DNA of 64,000 nt, taken from Hymenopus coronatus. Its lineage: Eukaryota > Arthropoda > Insecta > Mantodea > Hymenopodidae. Shown here piece by piece: positions 35,065 through 47,900 of the stretch. How positions within the stretch are numbered: position 1 is the first letter of the stretch; each line of letters opens with the position of its first letter. The notes under the pieces were generated by a model. The model was not told the origin of the DNA. It searched no databases and was given only the letters and a program-made list of their open reading frames with translations. The translations under genes and the position numbers were made by a program. The stretch is from positions 48,290,501-48,354,500 of the forward strand of contig CM060883.1 in the NCBI GenBank assembly GCA_030762935.1. Reading direction: 5' to 3'.

Positions 35065-35765
35065 ATAAGCTCCATTCACATGATTTTCTCTATATCTCTG
35101 TAAATTATTATTGTTAATAAGCTTATCTTTAATTTATTTCATGCTAATCGAGAAAAATTAGCAGTAATAGTCTTATTTCTTGCTTTATTGTAAGTAGAAG
35201 CGAAATAAGGGAGTACCATAGGTTAAAGTGAAAGCCAAAAGCTGGTTGCTATGTGACTGATGTTCCTTTGTTTGTATGGACAGGAGTTGACAAATTCCTG
35301 TATGAGAAAAGTATAAGTTTTTCAAAGCTGAAACCAAGAAAAAGGAAAATCTCAAAAACGATCAACTCCATGAAAAAAATGTATATAACATAAATTGTGT
35401 GTTTTAACGTGCTCTACATTTTTTGTGGGTTAAGTTTTTGTCCATCTCTTACGGTTTAGTAGTTATGAAAAATTCATCCAGAATAAAGTAGTCTTCAGAG
35501 GCTATTCCCAGAAAATTCAAAATATACATTTTATTTGTCAGGTAAATAACTTTAGTATACAATATTTTAATCAAAATCGTTAGAGCCATTTTTGAGAAAA
35601 TCAAAATTTTCGAAAAAAGTTCCATGTAAAGGGTAGTTTAGGGTGGGGGGATTTTTCTCAAAATCTTCGTGTCGCATCCCTGGAAGTTGCTAAACTTAAA
35701 TACCAAGCTTGGTATTTTACCGACTTTTCGTTTTTGAGTTATCGTGTTCACAGACACACGGACAC

Positions 35766-35806
<41 letters not shown>

Positions 35807-35958
35807 TGGACCTTTTTCTGAAAATACTTTTTTTGGACACAGGGAAACCTAAAACATATATTTCCGGTGAAATCTCGGTATCAAATTTTTTGGTGGAGTG
35901 CAATACATTCTCTATTCACTATGTATATAGTGAGTATAGAGAAAGTAAAAATGTAGTA
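35065..35958 (+). repeat. R1, full length
   Basis: ACTGATAAGCTCCATTCAC at the 5' end, TCATGCTAATCGAGAAAAAT and TAGCAG hairpin, AAAGGGTAGTTTAGGGTGGG, a CA tract at 35766-35800, GTGAAATCTCGGTATCAAAT, and the terminal palindrome TTCACTATGTATATAGTGAG before TATAGAGAAAGTAAAA. Confidence 0.93.
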
Positions 35959-36525
35959 ACACAAATATTGATGTGACAATTAATAATTTGTAACAAACCT
36001 TCACTCATCTTTTTTAAGTTCCAAGGACTAGTTTTGCAATTAAATTTTTATTGCATCTTCAGCTTAAATGTTTCTTCTTGCTGTTGTTTATTTACAGTGT
36101 TGTGGTTGCTGTTACTAGATGGATTATGTACTAAGAAGGTATTGCCAACTACTGGAATTAAAACAAATTGGGTGACAGAATCAATTGGTGGTGTATCAAA
36201 ATTCATTGCATGATTTTCATTCTTTAAAAAAAATATTCTCTCCCAAACTATTAAATCTATGGGTCCATTTAAGTGTTTTAATAATTTAACTTCTGGATTT
36301 ATTTCATGGTTAAACTTCTGTAAAATGTTCTGCCACAGCTGAAAAAAATCCAAAAGTTAAATTATTAAAACTTTTAAATGGAACCATAAATTTAATATTT
36401 TGGGAGAAAATATTTATTAAATATATGCGTAAGCTTTCACGGCCGGTGTCCATAGTTTTAAAATTTAAAATTTTCGGGCTATTTTGCTGTGATCTGTAGG
36501 TTAAAATATGTTTAGTTAAAATATT

Positions 36526-36573
36526 TCTACCTAACGTTTCGTCCCTGTCTGTGAGGGACATCTTCAGAGGCAA
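36526..36573 (-). ncRNA. hammerhead-ribozyme-like motif (left arm)
   Basis: Inverted copy of the motif at 37043-37090 with the same core: CTGAAGA, stem II TCCCT/AGGGA, GAAACGTT. Its stem I strands are aggcaa (36568-36573) and tctacc (36526-36531) on the plus strand. Confidence 0.6.
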
Positions 36574-36589
36574 TGTGCTCACGTCGCTA

Positions 36590-36885
36590 ACTCGAAAAGA
36601 ATCAACACACGCATCACAGAACACAAAAGAAACTGCCCCCTCAGACAAACAGAAAAATCAGCTGTGGCACAACATGTTTTATCTTTGGATGACCACCGTA
36701 TGCAATATGATAAAGTAGAGGTTATAGCTACAACTAAAAATTATTACCCCCGTTTATACAGAGAGGCCATTGAGATTTATAAAAACACAAACAACTTTAA
36801 CAAAGACGAAGGCCTTAAATTAAACTCCACCTGGTTCCCTATACTTTCCCAACTCCGTACCTCCAGGCTAAATAAACACAACTAG
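36590..36885 (+). pseudogene. Penelope-like element ORF, GIY-YIG C-terminus
   Basis: A frame running into 36664-36885 carries RINTRITEHKR, EKSAVAQHVLSLDDH, YYPRLYREAIEIYKNTNNF, NKDEGLKLNSTWFPILSQL and a stop. This is the tail of the GIY-YIG endonuclease region of Penelope-like retroelements (HKR, KSAVAEH, REAIEI, NNFNRDxG, LxxxWxP). The RT and the GIY-YIG catalytic start are missing, so it is 5'-truncated. Confidence 0.85.
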
Positions 36886-37042
36886 AACCCGTCCACTTGA
36901 CCCCAACCACCTCTGTCCGAGTATATATACTGGCTATAAACCGCACTATTGTTATTCTTTTCGAGTTACCGAAGGATGTTAAAATTTAATTCTTATTTTA
37001 TTTTAATTTTTATTTAATTTTTTATTAAAATGTGTGAGCACA

Positions 37043-37090
37043 TTGCCTCTGAAGATGTCCCTCACAGACAGGGACGAAACGTTAGGTAGA
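37043..37090 (+). ncRNA. hammerhead-ribozyme-like motif (right arm)
   Basis: Type I arrangement: stem I TTGCCT (37043-37048) with AGGTA (37084-37088); core CTGAAGA (37049-37055); stem II GTCCCT/AGGGAC with loop CACAGAC; GAA (37076-37078); stem III is the self-complementary ACGT (37079-37082), as in minimal dimeric hammerheads; predicted cleavage after T37083. T37056 is one base more than the standard core. Known: Penelope-like elements carry hammerhead motifs in their pseudo-LTRs. Activity is not shown here. Confidence 0.62.
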
Positions 37091-37264
37091 AATATTTTAA
37101 CTAAACATATTTTAACCTACAGACCACGGCAAAATAGCCCGAAAATTTTAAATTTTAAATATTTATTGTAAAGAATAAAATTTATGCAATGAATTTTGAT
37201 ATACCACCAATTGATTCTGTCACCAAATTAGTTTTAACTTCAGTAGTTGGCAATACCTTTGATC

Positions 37265-37645
37265 ACAATTCACATAAAGTCAGAGATCCATAATGATCCC
37301 TGACAATTGTCTTACCACATGGCTGCTCCATCACATTGTTGCCACTTTGTCCTGTCCAAGGCTGCAGCAGGACTATAAGCAATTTTCAAACAAATTAAAA
37401 CACCAGCACACAGCATACAGCACAACAGTAAATTAACAAATCTGTAGCAAAGCAAAATAGTGCAGCATAAGTGGATACTTGTGTCAACTGAAACTGCATG
37501 TTCGTTACATCTTGCAACAAGGATGACACCATTACTTACATAGCATGAATCTATTGGCATAGAGGCATAAACACACATCTCTTATATCAGCTGAGACAGC
37601 ACGCTGGATGTCAGGGATCACTATGGTCTCCCAGACTTTAGTAGC
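37265..37645 (+). repeat. R2 dispersed repeat, inside the Penelope right arm
   Basis: Matches 14850-15310 (CTTGCAACAAGGATGACACC, GCATGAATCTATTGGCATAG, GAGACAGCACGCTGGATGTC) and interrupts sequence that is continuous in the left arm, so it is a later insertion. Confidence 0.75.
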
Positions 37646-37765
37646 AGTAAGCATAACAATGTAAATAAACAACAACAGCAAGAAGAAGAAATTAAGCTGA
37701 AGATGCAATAAAAATGCAATTGCAAAACTAGTACTTTGAATTTAAAAAAGATAAGTGAAGTTTTG

Positions 37766-38477
37766 TCACAAATTATTAATATAGATGTCTTTGAAGTTAG
37801 TTTGAAATGTACACAGGTAAAGGAAGAAAATTAGGAGGAGGAAGGATTGTTTCAATGAAGCTGTTCTTATAAATTTGTCAATACTATTTTAAAACTAAAC
37901 AGAGTGTGTTACTAATGAGCATGAAACAATTTAATGATATATAAGAAATGTTACAACAATTTAAAGTGAAGTCAAAAAGCTTCATTCTTAACAAAATAGT
38001 TTCATGACAAGAGTACTGAAATAACAGCGTATTTCAAATGAAGGGAAGAGTTATCAGTCTAAACGTACATTGTTTTAACAAAACCCCTTGAGCAGTCGTA
38101 AGCACAGAACGCAAGAAGAACTTGGATGAGGGGATGATATTTTAGTTTAGCCTGTGAAATGACGTTTTATTGCCTTCTGTAAGTTACAAAACAAGTTCTC
38201 TATCTGTGTAAACTCCACAGTTGCATCTAAACTGTTGGGCGACACAAAAAGTGAGTTATGTCTAAGGTACCTAAATAGCTTTTTATCTGATTTGTCAAAA
38301 AGTTATATCAGTCCACAAATCACTATTTTTTACTCTATACTGTTTATTTTTTTAAAAAAATAGCACTTAAATGGAGTTCCATTTGCGGGAGGAGTATTAT
38401 TATTATTTCTAAAACATTTCCTTGAGGCAGCATTGAGGTGGGGGGTTGGCGGAGTGACACCGCCTAAGCTCGTACTC
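37766..38477. other. hpo 3' UTR and downstream flank
   Basis: About 38340-38477 is probably the hpo 3' untranslated region on the minus strand, with AATAAA as the complement of 38343-38348. The rest is AT-rich without features. Confidence 0.5.
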
Positions 38478-38636
38478 TCAGAAATTCTGTTGGCGTTTGC
38501 GTTTCTGGTCCATGGCATCAAGGATTGGTTGTCGCTTGGTCTGGTATCTTCGGCGCAATTCGTCTATCTCCCTCTCCATCTCGGCATCCAGGTTTGCCAT
38601 TCGCTGCTGAAGCTCTTCGTAGCTTAGGAACTTGAG
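38478..38636 (-). CDS. hpo: hpo terminal exon: SARAH domain and stop
   Basis: 159 bp including TGA (complement of 38480-38478). The acceptor is ctgtctctcgcag. The 52 residues begin LKFLSYEELQQRMANLD, continue through EMEREIDELRRRYQ and KRQPILDAMD, and end KRKRQQNF. This is the SARAH coiled-coil domain at the normal C-terminal position of Hippo/MST kinases; KRQPI(L/V)DAM is nearly invariant in the family. Confidence 0.96.
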   Translation of the reverse strand, partial: LKFLSYEELQQRMANLDAEMEREIDELRRRYQTKRQPILDAMDQKRKRQQNF

Positions 38637-41600
38637 CTGCGAGAGACAGAGAACATAAGCATTGGTTATAAACACTTATAAGGCATATAATTATCAACAG
38701 ACATTAATTAAATAAATACAGCTGAATGTACAAGAGTACTCATGTAACAAGAACACTTTTATATACAGGGCTGTTTTCAAAAAGTGGCTCAAAATACTAA
38801 CTTAAATTATTCCTTTGTTTTTAAGTTATGCACCTGCACATTCTGAATTTATCAAAGAGTTTCTAACCTGTTTAAGACTAGCTCAAAATAATCCCAGAAT
38901 GAAAAAGAAATGGAATCCAAATAGCATACCACATTTTCGTTCACAAGAGTCCAAGAACAGGAAGAAGTGCATATTGCAGATTTGGGACATTATTTATTTG
39001 TAACTACCACTTGAATCCAATTTAAGTATCATAATGCAGGTAAGGCAATAACAAAATCTGAGAAGAGTAAAAATTTTCTAAAAGCAGATGCATTACTATT
39101 TCTCTGGTCGTACCAAGGATCAATCTCTAATTATTAATAAGGTACATTCCAGCTATTTGTTGTATGCTGTTTTTGGCAAATTTGAACCAGTTTTTGCTGC
39201 CCTTCATAACTTGTGCTTTATTTTATATTTATTTTATTATTATTATTTTTTTTGTACTGCATATACCAATTTTGAGTACATATAGATTAGATTGATGATA
39301 TTTGAGAGGAAGACAAACTCCTAACTGCCTGTACCAAAACTTTAGGTTTATTGCACAGTTTGCTTTCTGTTTTTGCCAATCATCATCTCCCTAAACTCTA
39401 AGGAGTCCATTGGTTAGGTTTTTATAAATTTCACAGTTCCAAAGTAACTGTATCAATTTCTAGTGTTTCACACTGGAATATTAGGTGCAAGGCTGTTACC
39501 TCCTCTACACTACAAATACTACATCATAAGTCTTATGAAAGCCCCCATTATGTGCAGGTGCTTTTTTAAAATTCCCATGACCAGTCATCAAACCCATCAT
39601 GAACCATATCTGCTTTCTGTTTAATATAAAGTCTGCCGTTTTCCTTCTAAGACATGACATCATTAACCTTCTATGTCCTTATAAAGGATATTTCCAATAT
39701 TCTTTATGATGTCTTTGAATCCAAACTAATACCATTTTTATGATATTCTTATTATGGTAGTCTAATGGTCTTACTATTAATTTTGCATTACCCAAGAATG
39801 GTTCTGGTCCTATAAATGAGATCTGTACTACTACTTTAACCAACTGATCTGCATTTTCATTTTCAATTAACCCATTGTGGTCAGGTGCCCATGCTAGAGT
39901 AAGTTTATTGCATTTCCCTAGCCTTTCTAGGGCTTCTCAACATTCCTTAATGATGTTTGACCTCGTAAACAGTGATGTTAGTGCCCATAGTACTGCCTGA
40001 ATGTCTGAGTGTAACCAAATATTACAATTCCTGTCCTCATTCTCCTCCACACAAGCCCTGATGGCATATAGTTTTGCCTATAATATGGTAGTCAAAGCTC
40101 CCAATGTTTATCGTTTTTGAAGATATATAACTTTTTAATAAATTAATTTAATTCAGAGAATATAAGCTATGTATTATTTAATTGTTAAAATATTTAATGC
40201 TCCTAATTTTAAAAGGGGTTAGACTTTTAAAAAAAAATTGTGATTTAATGAATTCTCTAGCTTGAGTTGTCTTCCATATATGCTAGCTTCTGTTCCATCT
40301 TTTGTTTTGGATCCATCAGTGAATGTCTCCTGATTAGCCTCTCAATGCTCTCTACTTTCAATTATAACATTGAAGGACTTATTAACGCATAAAGTTTCCT
40401 GGCATTACTGCAGCTAGATTTATCCCAACGTTATCTAATATTTTGGTAAGAATGTCACAGATATCCTATAAGCTTTGAGTTTCCCCCAGTCTTTAATCTC
40501 CAGCCATTGCCTCCATTTAAGCAATAGGTGCAATGGAGGAAGCCTAAGCAGTCTGGGATAGACGTGCTCTCAATTTCACTGGTTATGGCTAAATAGGCTA
40601 ACCTCTGTGCCTTCTCCAATTTCTTGACAGCCCCCATCTGCTCAATCTTATTCCACCAGACCAGTGACCCTTAACTATAGTTGTATAGATCCAGTAGTAT
40701 AGTTGTAGATCATGGCCACTTTGCACAATTCCTACACTGAAGAACCTCACATGTACAAAAGGGATGTAATATACCACTCCCAGGAATAAGAACAATAGTT
40801 ATGACTAGACAAGCTTCTCATTTCCAAGACTTGGGAAAGCTTCCTGTTGATTGTGAATGCTTACATTATAATACATTTTAACTTTGTCATTCTCATTCTG
40901 GCTTCCTTCTCAGTTATTGTGAACCAGTTTTGAAGTATTCCAGAAGCGTATAGAGTAGCCTCAAGAAATTTGGGTTTTTATAACACCACAATTAAATGAA
41001 TTAGTAATAAAATCTAAAAGCCAGTATTAAACACATGAGATAATAAATGTATACATAGAAGTACATTTCAGGCATGTTTTCTATGTTTTTCTTTTCTGTT
41101 CTGGTGTTTTTTGGACATTGTAGAAAGAAATCTAAAATTATATATATATTATTGATTTGTTTAACAACACTTTCAATTCTTCATAAAATTACAATTAAAT
41201 CCACCTTCAAATTATATTTTCAATAACAATCCATATTATAAATAAAATTTATTATAATCCATTATTCAACTTATATATAACTCCACGATTTTATCAGGGC
41301 TGCTGGTGTGCCAAAATTTTGTCCCATAGAAATTCTTTCATATGCTATTAAATCTACTAACATGGGGCTGTCGCTTTTAAGCACACTTAAAAACAATGGT
41401 CTGGGCCATGTTTGAATCCATGACCTTAAGATCAGAGGGCCAGTGCCTAACCAACTGAGCCAACCAAACCAACAGGAAGCAATCTGAAAATCTGATATGC
41501 TACATATGCACGGCTTTCTCTAGCTATTCTGAAACTGCATTTCATGCTAATCGAGATAAACACAGCTAAAGTGGCTTTATTTCATATTTCCTTATAGGAA

Positions 41601-44600
41601 CAATGGGAATAATATACCAGGCTAAAGTGATAACCAAATCTATTAAGAATGGGTTGAAATTCTGTTCTCCTTACATGACCAGATTGGAAAAAATAAAACA
41701 ATTTCCCAATTGTAGAAAGAAGAATTTTAACCAATACAATATATAAAAAAAGTAGATGAAAAATTGTCGGTTTTAATAAGATCTACATTTTTTGTGTAAT
41801 AAGATTTTGTCTGTTATAAAAATCATCTAAGGATGAGAAAAATTTTCCTAGAAATTTCAAGGGATTCATTTCATTTATCATGAAAATATCTCAAACATAT
41901 ATCAATTAAAATCATTAAGAGCCATTTTTGAAAACATTTTTAACTAATGTTCCATGTAAAGGGTCATTCAGGATGAGGATATTTTCTTGGTATTGAAGTT
42001 TTAGGTAGAATATAATACTTCCCCTATTTACTACACATAGTAGAGAAAGATACATGCTGCATCACTTGTATTCTCTTCAGTTAAATAATACCAATGTAAC
42101 TGATATAATGTTAGTTTACATAAATCAATGTATGGTTTGCAAACCTACCTACCGTTATCATTTGTGATGAGATGCTTTGCAAATCTACGAGATTTCCCAG
42201 GGTTTTATTTACTTTTAATAGAAGCTTTTGAGATAGTCTAATTTAAGAAAGCATCTTAAGGAGTATCAAAGAAAATATGACATGACACTCAAGCACAGAT
42301 TTTGTTTTATTTTGTAGTCATGGTAACAAACTAAAAATGACAAATCACATACAAAAGATTTTATGCTTGGAACTAGTAAAACATAATTCAGAGGTCACAA
42401 TTCAGCAAGCATATAAACAAAGGTTTGGTCTGAATGCCCCTTCAATCAGATTCAAATGATGGAGTGCATCTGTAAAGGAAAGACTTCATTTGTCAGATGA
42501 AACTGTGGCACTGGTCAAAATGACATTCCATTCCCAACAATGACAATATGCAAGATGTTAAGAAAATGCGCTGCAGACCTGAGTTCAGGTGGAGTATTAG
42601 TCATAGTAATAGTAGTGTGAAGAAAATGGATGTGCCACAAATAGATTCCATATCTAACAATTATAATTTATGTTATGGTAACTTCTACAGCTTTTCTTCA
42701 CTTTACCGTATGATTAAAAATTTGATGTGTAACTTTCACACACATTTTTATACCCATTCTTCCACAAGCTATCTTACAAATCAGTTCAAGTTTCATCACA
42801 CCGTTTCAGCAAATTTTGGACACCTAGCAGTGTTTTCTTAGATGGGGTATAATTACTAATTTGCAACTCCAGCACTATGCACACATGGTAACAATGATGA
42901 AATCATAACTTAGCTGACATGAAAATGGTGGAATTTGCCCAGGATCTTCTCTTTCAAGGTGTGGGTTAGGCTACATGCAAATAAGCATTACTCAGGACCA
43001 GTGGCATTATTTCCCTTCCAAAGAATGCTAAGGATTTTTTACACACCCTTCATCTGGATTGAACCTACGACCTTGAGTACTAGAGTGTAGCATGGTAACC
43101 ACTACACCATAGAGGGTGACATATCTTAAAAAAGTTTATTCTTTTATCTACTTCATGTTCATTGAGATAAGTCTTTGCAGAAATAATTTTAACTATATAT
43201 TCCATTGTAGAGGAATGGCGTAGGTTTAATAATGATGAAATTTTTTTAAGGGTATGGTCGTTATGACTTTGAAATTTCATTCTCTTTGCATGACCAGGAG
43301 AGAAGGGGACAAAATTAATTCCCATTTGGGAATAATATAAGTATTTGAAAATCAAACCAATAACAAGGAATATCTTGAAAATGGTTCACTCCACAAAATA
43401 AATTGCATGCTTTATCTACATTTTTTTGTGTAGTAAGATTTTGTCTCTCACTTATGATTTACTTGTTATACAAAATCATTCCCAATGAAGAGAGCTTCAC
43501 AAGCCATTCCCAGAAAATTCAAGATATATATTTATTTGACAGGAAAATATCTTAAGCATATGGCATTTTAATAAAAAACATCAAAGCTACATCAAAGTTT
43601 TTGAAAAGTTTTCTATGGAAAGGGTAGTTTGGGTTGGGGATCTTATTTGAAAATCTTTCATGATGCAACCCTGGAAGATGGAGCACTTAAATGCCAAGTT
43701 TGGTATTTTACTGACTTATTTTTAAGTTTTGCTGTTCTCTCTCTCTTATTACACTCTCATATATACAAAGGCCCTCTTTTTTTGGATTCAGGAACCTCAA
43801 AACATGTTTTACAGTAAAATTTTTAAATCAAAATTTTGGGTGGAATGCAATACACTCTCTACCTACTATATACTATGTACAAATACAGAAAGTAAAGGTT
43901 ATATTATATACCACAGAGAAAATATCAAGTTTACAACCCTTAAAAGCATTTGTATCACCCTGTGAAATATATTATCATTGGAAGAAATTTTACTGTTTAA
44001 TTTCAATCAAATAGTCAATACTTTTACTTACATACCAGAAAAGCACTGAAAACAATTGGAACAGAATGAAAATCATGCACAAGGTAAAAGCAGGAACTGG
44101 ACAGGTCTGGAGCAGTTCTGGAAATAAAAAGGATAAAGTCATATGATTCTGCATTGATGTTAGTTAAGAAGATTAGAGATTTGATAGAAGTTATTTAATG
44201 TTAGCAAGTAACTCAACCATTTCAGTTCTGTGTTTCTCCTGTATAGCCTATAATGACCAACATCATCTCAACAATAGGAGGTCATCAGCGGTTCATCACC
44301 TCTACCTACACACCACAGCGGCTCTCAGCACTGATCTGTCCCCTAAGCTAGCCCACTATTCTCCAGAGCGGTACCGGATACCACAGATGCTTCCTCAATA
44401 CAAAGTAAACTAATACCCAGATTATAAAATAAATAGAACCACCACAGCATTAACTATATTATAGCTTCTATTAAATATTAAGCATTAACTATATTATAGC
44501 TTCTATTAAATATTAATAAATAGAATAAAAAAATGAATTGAAGTAATGAATTAGCAAGAGAAGTGTGCACGCCAACACAGGACCACTCAGCTAGTTCCAG

Positions 44601-44905
44601 CAATGTTACATAATGGAGTAAAACTTCAGTGCCTCTCCTTCAAATTAGAATTTTGCCAAGTCTTAGGAAAGGCGGGAAAATCGTCTGATTATTATATAGC
44701 ACATCTTTGAGTAAATGGAGGTATGCCAAAGAAAGCAAATTGAAGTTGAAATTATCATAGTAAACTAGTTTTATTTAATGGGTCAAAATGAACTGGTTAG
44801 ATTGTTTGACGGAAAAAAATTGTACAAGAAAGTTCATGTAAAACCTCAGGTTTCATTAAGATAAACTATTATTATTATTATTATTATTACTAGTATTATT
44901 ACAAC

Positions 44906-44937
<32 letters not shown>

Positions 44938-47900
44938 AATTGCACTAGTTAGATGCGCTAAGAATGGCACCATATGTAAAACTAAAGTCACTGTTATTTG
45001 GGTATTGACTACAGTTAAATAGATACATTTTAATAGTTTTTTTTTTTTTAAAATATGAATCAAAATACATTAAGAATACAGTTTCAATTAGTACTTTTCA
45101 CAACAGTAAAACTTGAAGTTTGTTACAAAATCTTAATATTTAATGGATAGTGTAAAGCAGAAAACATCATTATATTTGTGAAACTTCCTATACTCATTTC
45201 AAACAAGGTACTTTCCATTCCCTTCATATATCTAGAAGCTAACTGATGTGTTTTTTGGATGTAAAAATCCTTAGCATGGCTTCCTTCGGAAGGGAAGTAA
45301 ACCTGTTGGTCCCATGTCGTAGATTTACAGCATGTAAAAGAATCTCAAACCTGATAGGGAGGCCTCTGAGCAAAATTAAGCGGTCTTACATGCCCAGTAT
45401 AGAATGGGATGCTGAAAATCACAACAGTTCAAGAGCATCCATAAATAACACGCCATTTCTATTTTCATATCCACATAGTTCACTGGTGGCCCTTGTGGGT
45501 CTGTCAAGGCTTCCATTGGGTGGTGAATATACAAATTATAACTTCTGATTTTCAAGTTAATTCAGGGACAATACATACAGCCAACTAAAAGATAAAACTC
45601 TCTGATTAATGGCAAAAGCAGGTAACCGTGTACTAGAAGGGAATGTGTAGCAGATTCAAGAGACTTTTGAATGTAGATCAATCAAGTCATATCAGAGAGC
45701 AGAGAATTTGGACAAAATAGATATTCTGGCATGTGTTGTGGTGTCATTAATGTACATGATCATATAGTCTTCTGTATAGGCTCTTCGTACGAGGAAAAAA
45801 AAAAAACAAAAAAACAACAACTTAGAATTTTGCAAACATACCTCCAAAACAAGATGAAATGCTTTCTGCATTATACAGTTCAATATAGTTCATAGTATTG
45901 AAGTAACAATCCACCTAAACAGGAAATCCAATATGCGAGAGCCACAAAATCTGTGTAGATTGCCTCTGCAGTTGAATAGTCTGCATTCTGCCCTCCTACC
46001 CAGAGGTCCCAGTTTAAATCCCAGTTGGGGTGGGGAATGTTTCTTTAACTAGAATAATTCCTTATCCCCACAGAGTCTGGAGGTATGTACTTGAATGTGA
46101 ATGGGTGTGGGTTGAACACTATAATACTGAAAAAAAATAGTGTTAATAAAGCCTTCAGTACAGCAAGAAAACACCAATAATTGTTTCCTTATATGGCCAC
46201 TGAAGTTACAGGGAACTATATAAATGAAGCAATAAAACAAAATAAATAAAAAAAAAAAATAAACTGTATAAGACTGGAACATGTCACAACTCAAAAGTTA
46301 ATACTTTTTGTTCCAATGCTAATAAAGTTTTTTAAAATTAAAACATACTAGAATAACGTACCTAATAACGTTGAAAACTGATTTCTTTTTTGAAGATTTA
46401 GATTACAGAACAATTTTAATGAAAGGGTGTTTTGGAACAGTGATAAGTATGAATAGAATATTTTTGAGTTGGGTTTGTAACACTTAAGTATCACTTATGT
46501 ATAATTTTTCTAGACTGGTTTTGATGCCATGTGGGCATCATTGTCGATGGTTTTCACCCAGCCACCAGGGATCATCACACCTCAACTATGGAAATTCAGT
46601 TGGAAACCATCAACAATGATGCATCGAAACCGGTCTGGAAAAATTATACGTAAATGATACTTAAGTGTTACAAACCCAACTCAAAAATATTCTATTTAGA
46701 TTACATTTTCCAGCAGGATAGAGCTCTACCCCATATGGGCTGCAATGTTTAATGCTTGTTGAATAAATCTCTACCTCAACAATGGATTAGGTTGCATCAG
46801 TCTCAGTTGACAAAATCTGCTGATCTCTAATCATCTGATCCTTTTATGTGGGGGCTTTGTGAAAAAAGCAGTTAATGTACCATCTGTTCTGACAAATTTG
46901 AATGACCTAAGACACTGTATCGCAGTTGCAGTGAATCCAGTTAGAATCTAGATGTTACTTATGGAACTGATGCTAGACAACATAATGAACATCTATAAAC
47001 CTGAATGTATGAATAGTTAAATTAATTAACAGATCAGAAAATACAGGTAATAGAAAGCGTCCATCTTTTAGAATCAGCTTACAAACTGTGATGCAATTTT
47101 TGTTAAATTGAAAACTTTAATTTTTTAAATGTGATTACTCCTTCTAACTTACTGCATTAACATGGTATGTTAAACAACCATTATCGGATACAAACTCTAA
47201 TAGAGATTATACAGATCACAAATTAAAAAATATATTGCAACACCGCAGTCATTTACGCATATGAGGTTTAATGTCTGTATGAGTACCTTGCGATGCTAGC
47301 TCAAGAAGTAAGAATATTGGTACAGAGAGTAGAAGACCCGTGGTATTGGATTCTTCAAGTCTAATTCACCTTTACAATTGAATAATACTAAATTAACTCA
47401 TTTTTTAAAAAACAAAAAAGTGTCAATTTTCATATTTTGAAAGAAAAAATTTATAAAATGTCCAACCATTATTATTTAGGGTGTGATATTATTAACAAAA
47501 ATTTTAAACGGCAACACATTATTCCTTTTTCTTTCTGAAAGGCACTATCTTATTTGTTTGCATAAATTCATTTGTCTCATACAAAAAGTTTGGTTGCTAT
47601 GGGAACAGATCTTGATTATTTTTTATGGGGATATTTGAAATAAATCTCTGTTACAATGCCTGCTAATGTGGAAGAGCTTAAAATGAGGATCAGGAAAGAA
47701 TACACAGATGAATACCATCAGAGACTGAAAATGTTCAACAAATATTACTCTTTGATTTAGCCACTGCTAAATTTTAAATGCATAGCATTTTGAATACCTT
47801 ATTAAATTATTAGAATTTCATTTGTTACAGTACTTGTATAAATTCTGGAGAAAATTGTTTCACAAGCCAACAACTATACTGTTCCCAAAGTAACCAAACC

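Larger units (their letters stand above)
36005..37765. mobile_element. Penelope-like element complex, nested inverted repeats
   Basis: Outer arms: 36005-36175 matches the complement of about 37220-37765, with R2 inserted in the right arm at 37265-37645. A second inverted pair is 36230-36291 with 36355-36418. Inner arms: 36427-36580 and 37031-37165 are near-exact inverted copies containing GACGAAACGTTAGG and, at the left, CGGCCGTGAAAGC, both typical of Penelope-like pseudo-LTRs. Between the inner arms lies a GIY-YIG-type C-terminal coding relic. No reverse transcriptase domain is present. Confidence 0.8.

Noticed and set aside
41405..41475. A possible second tRNA gene
   Set aside because: A and B boxes are present but the acceptor stem does not pair well and a SINE-like body follows, so it is called SINE-F.
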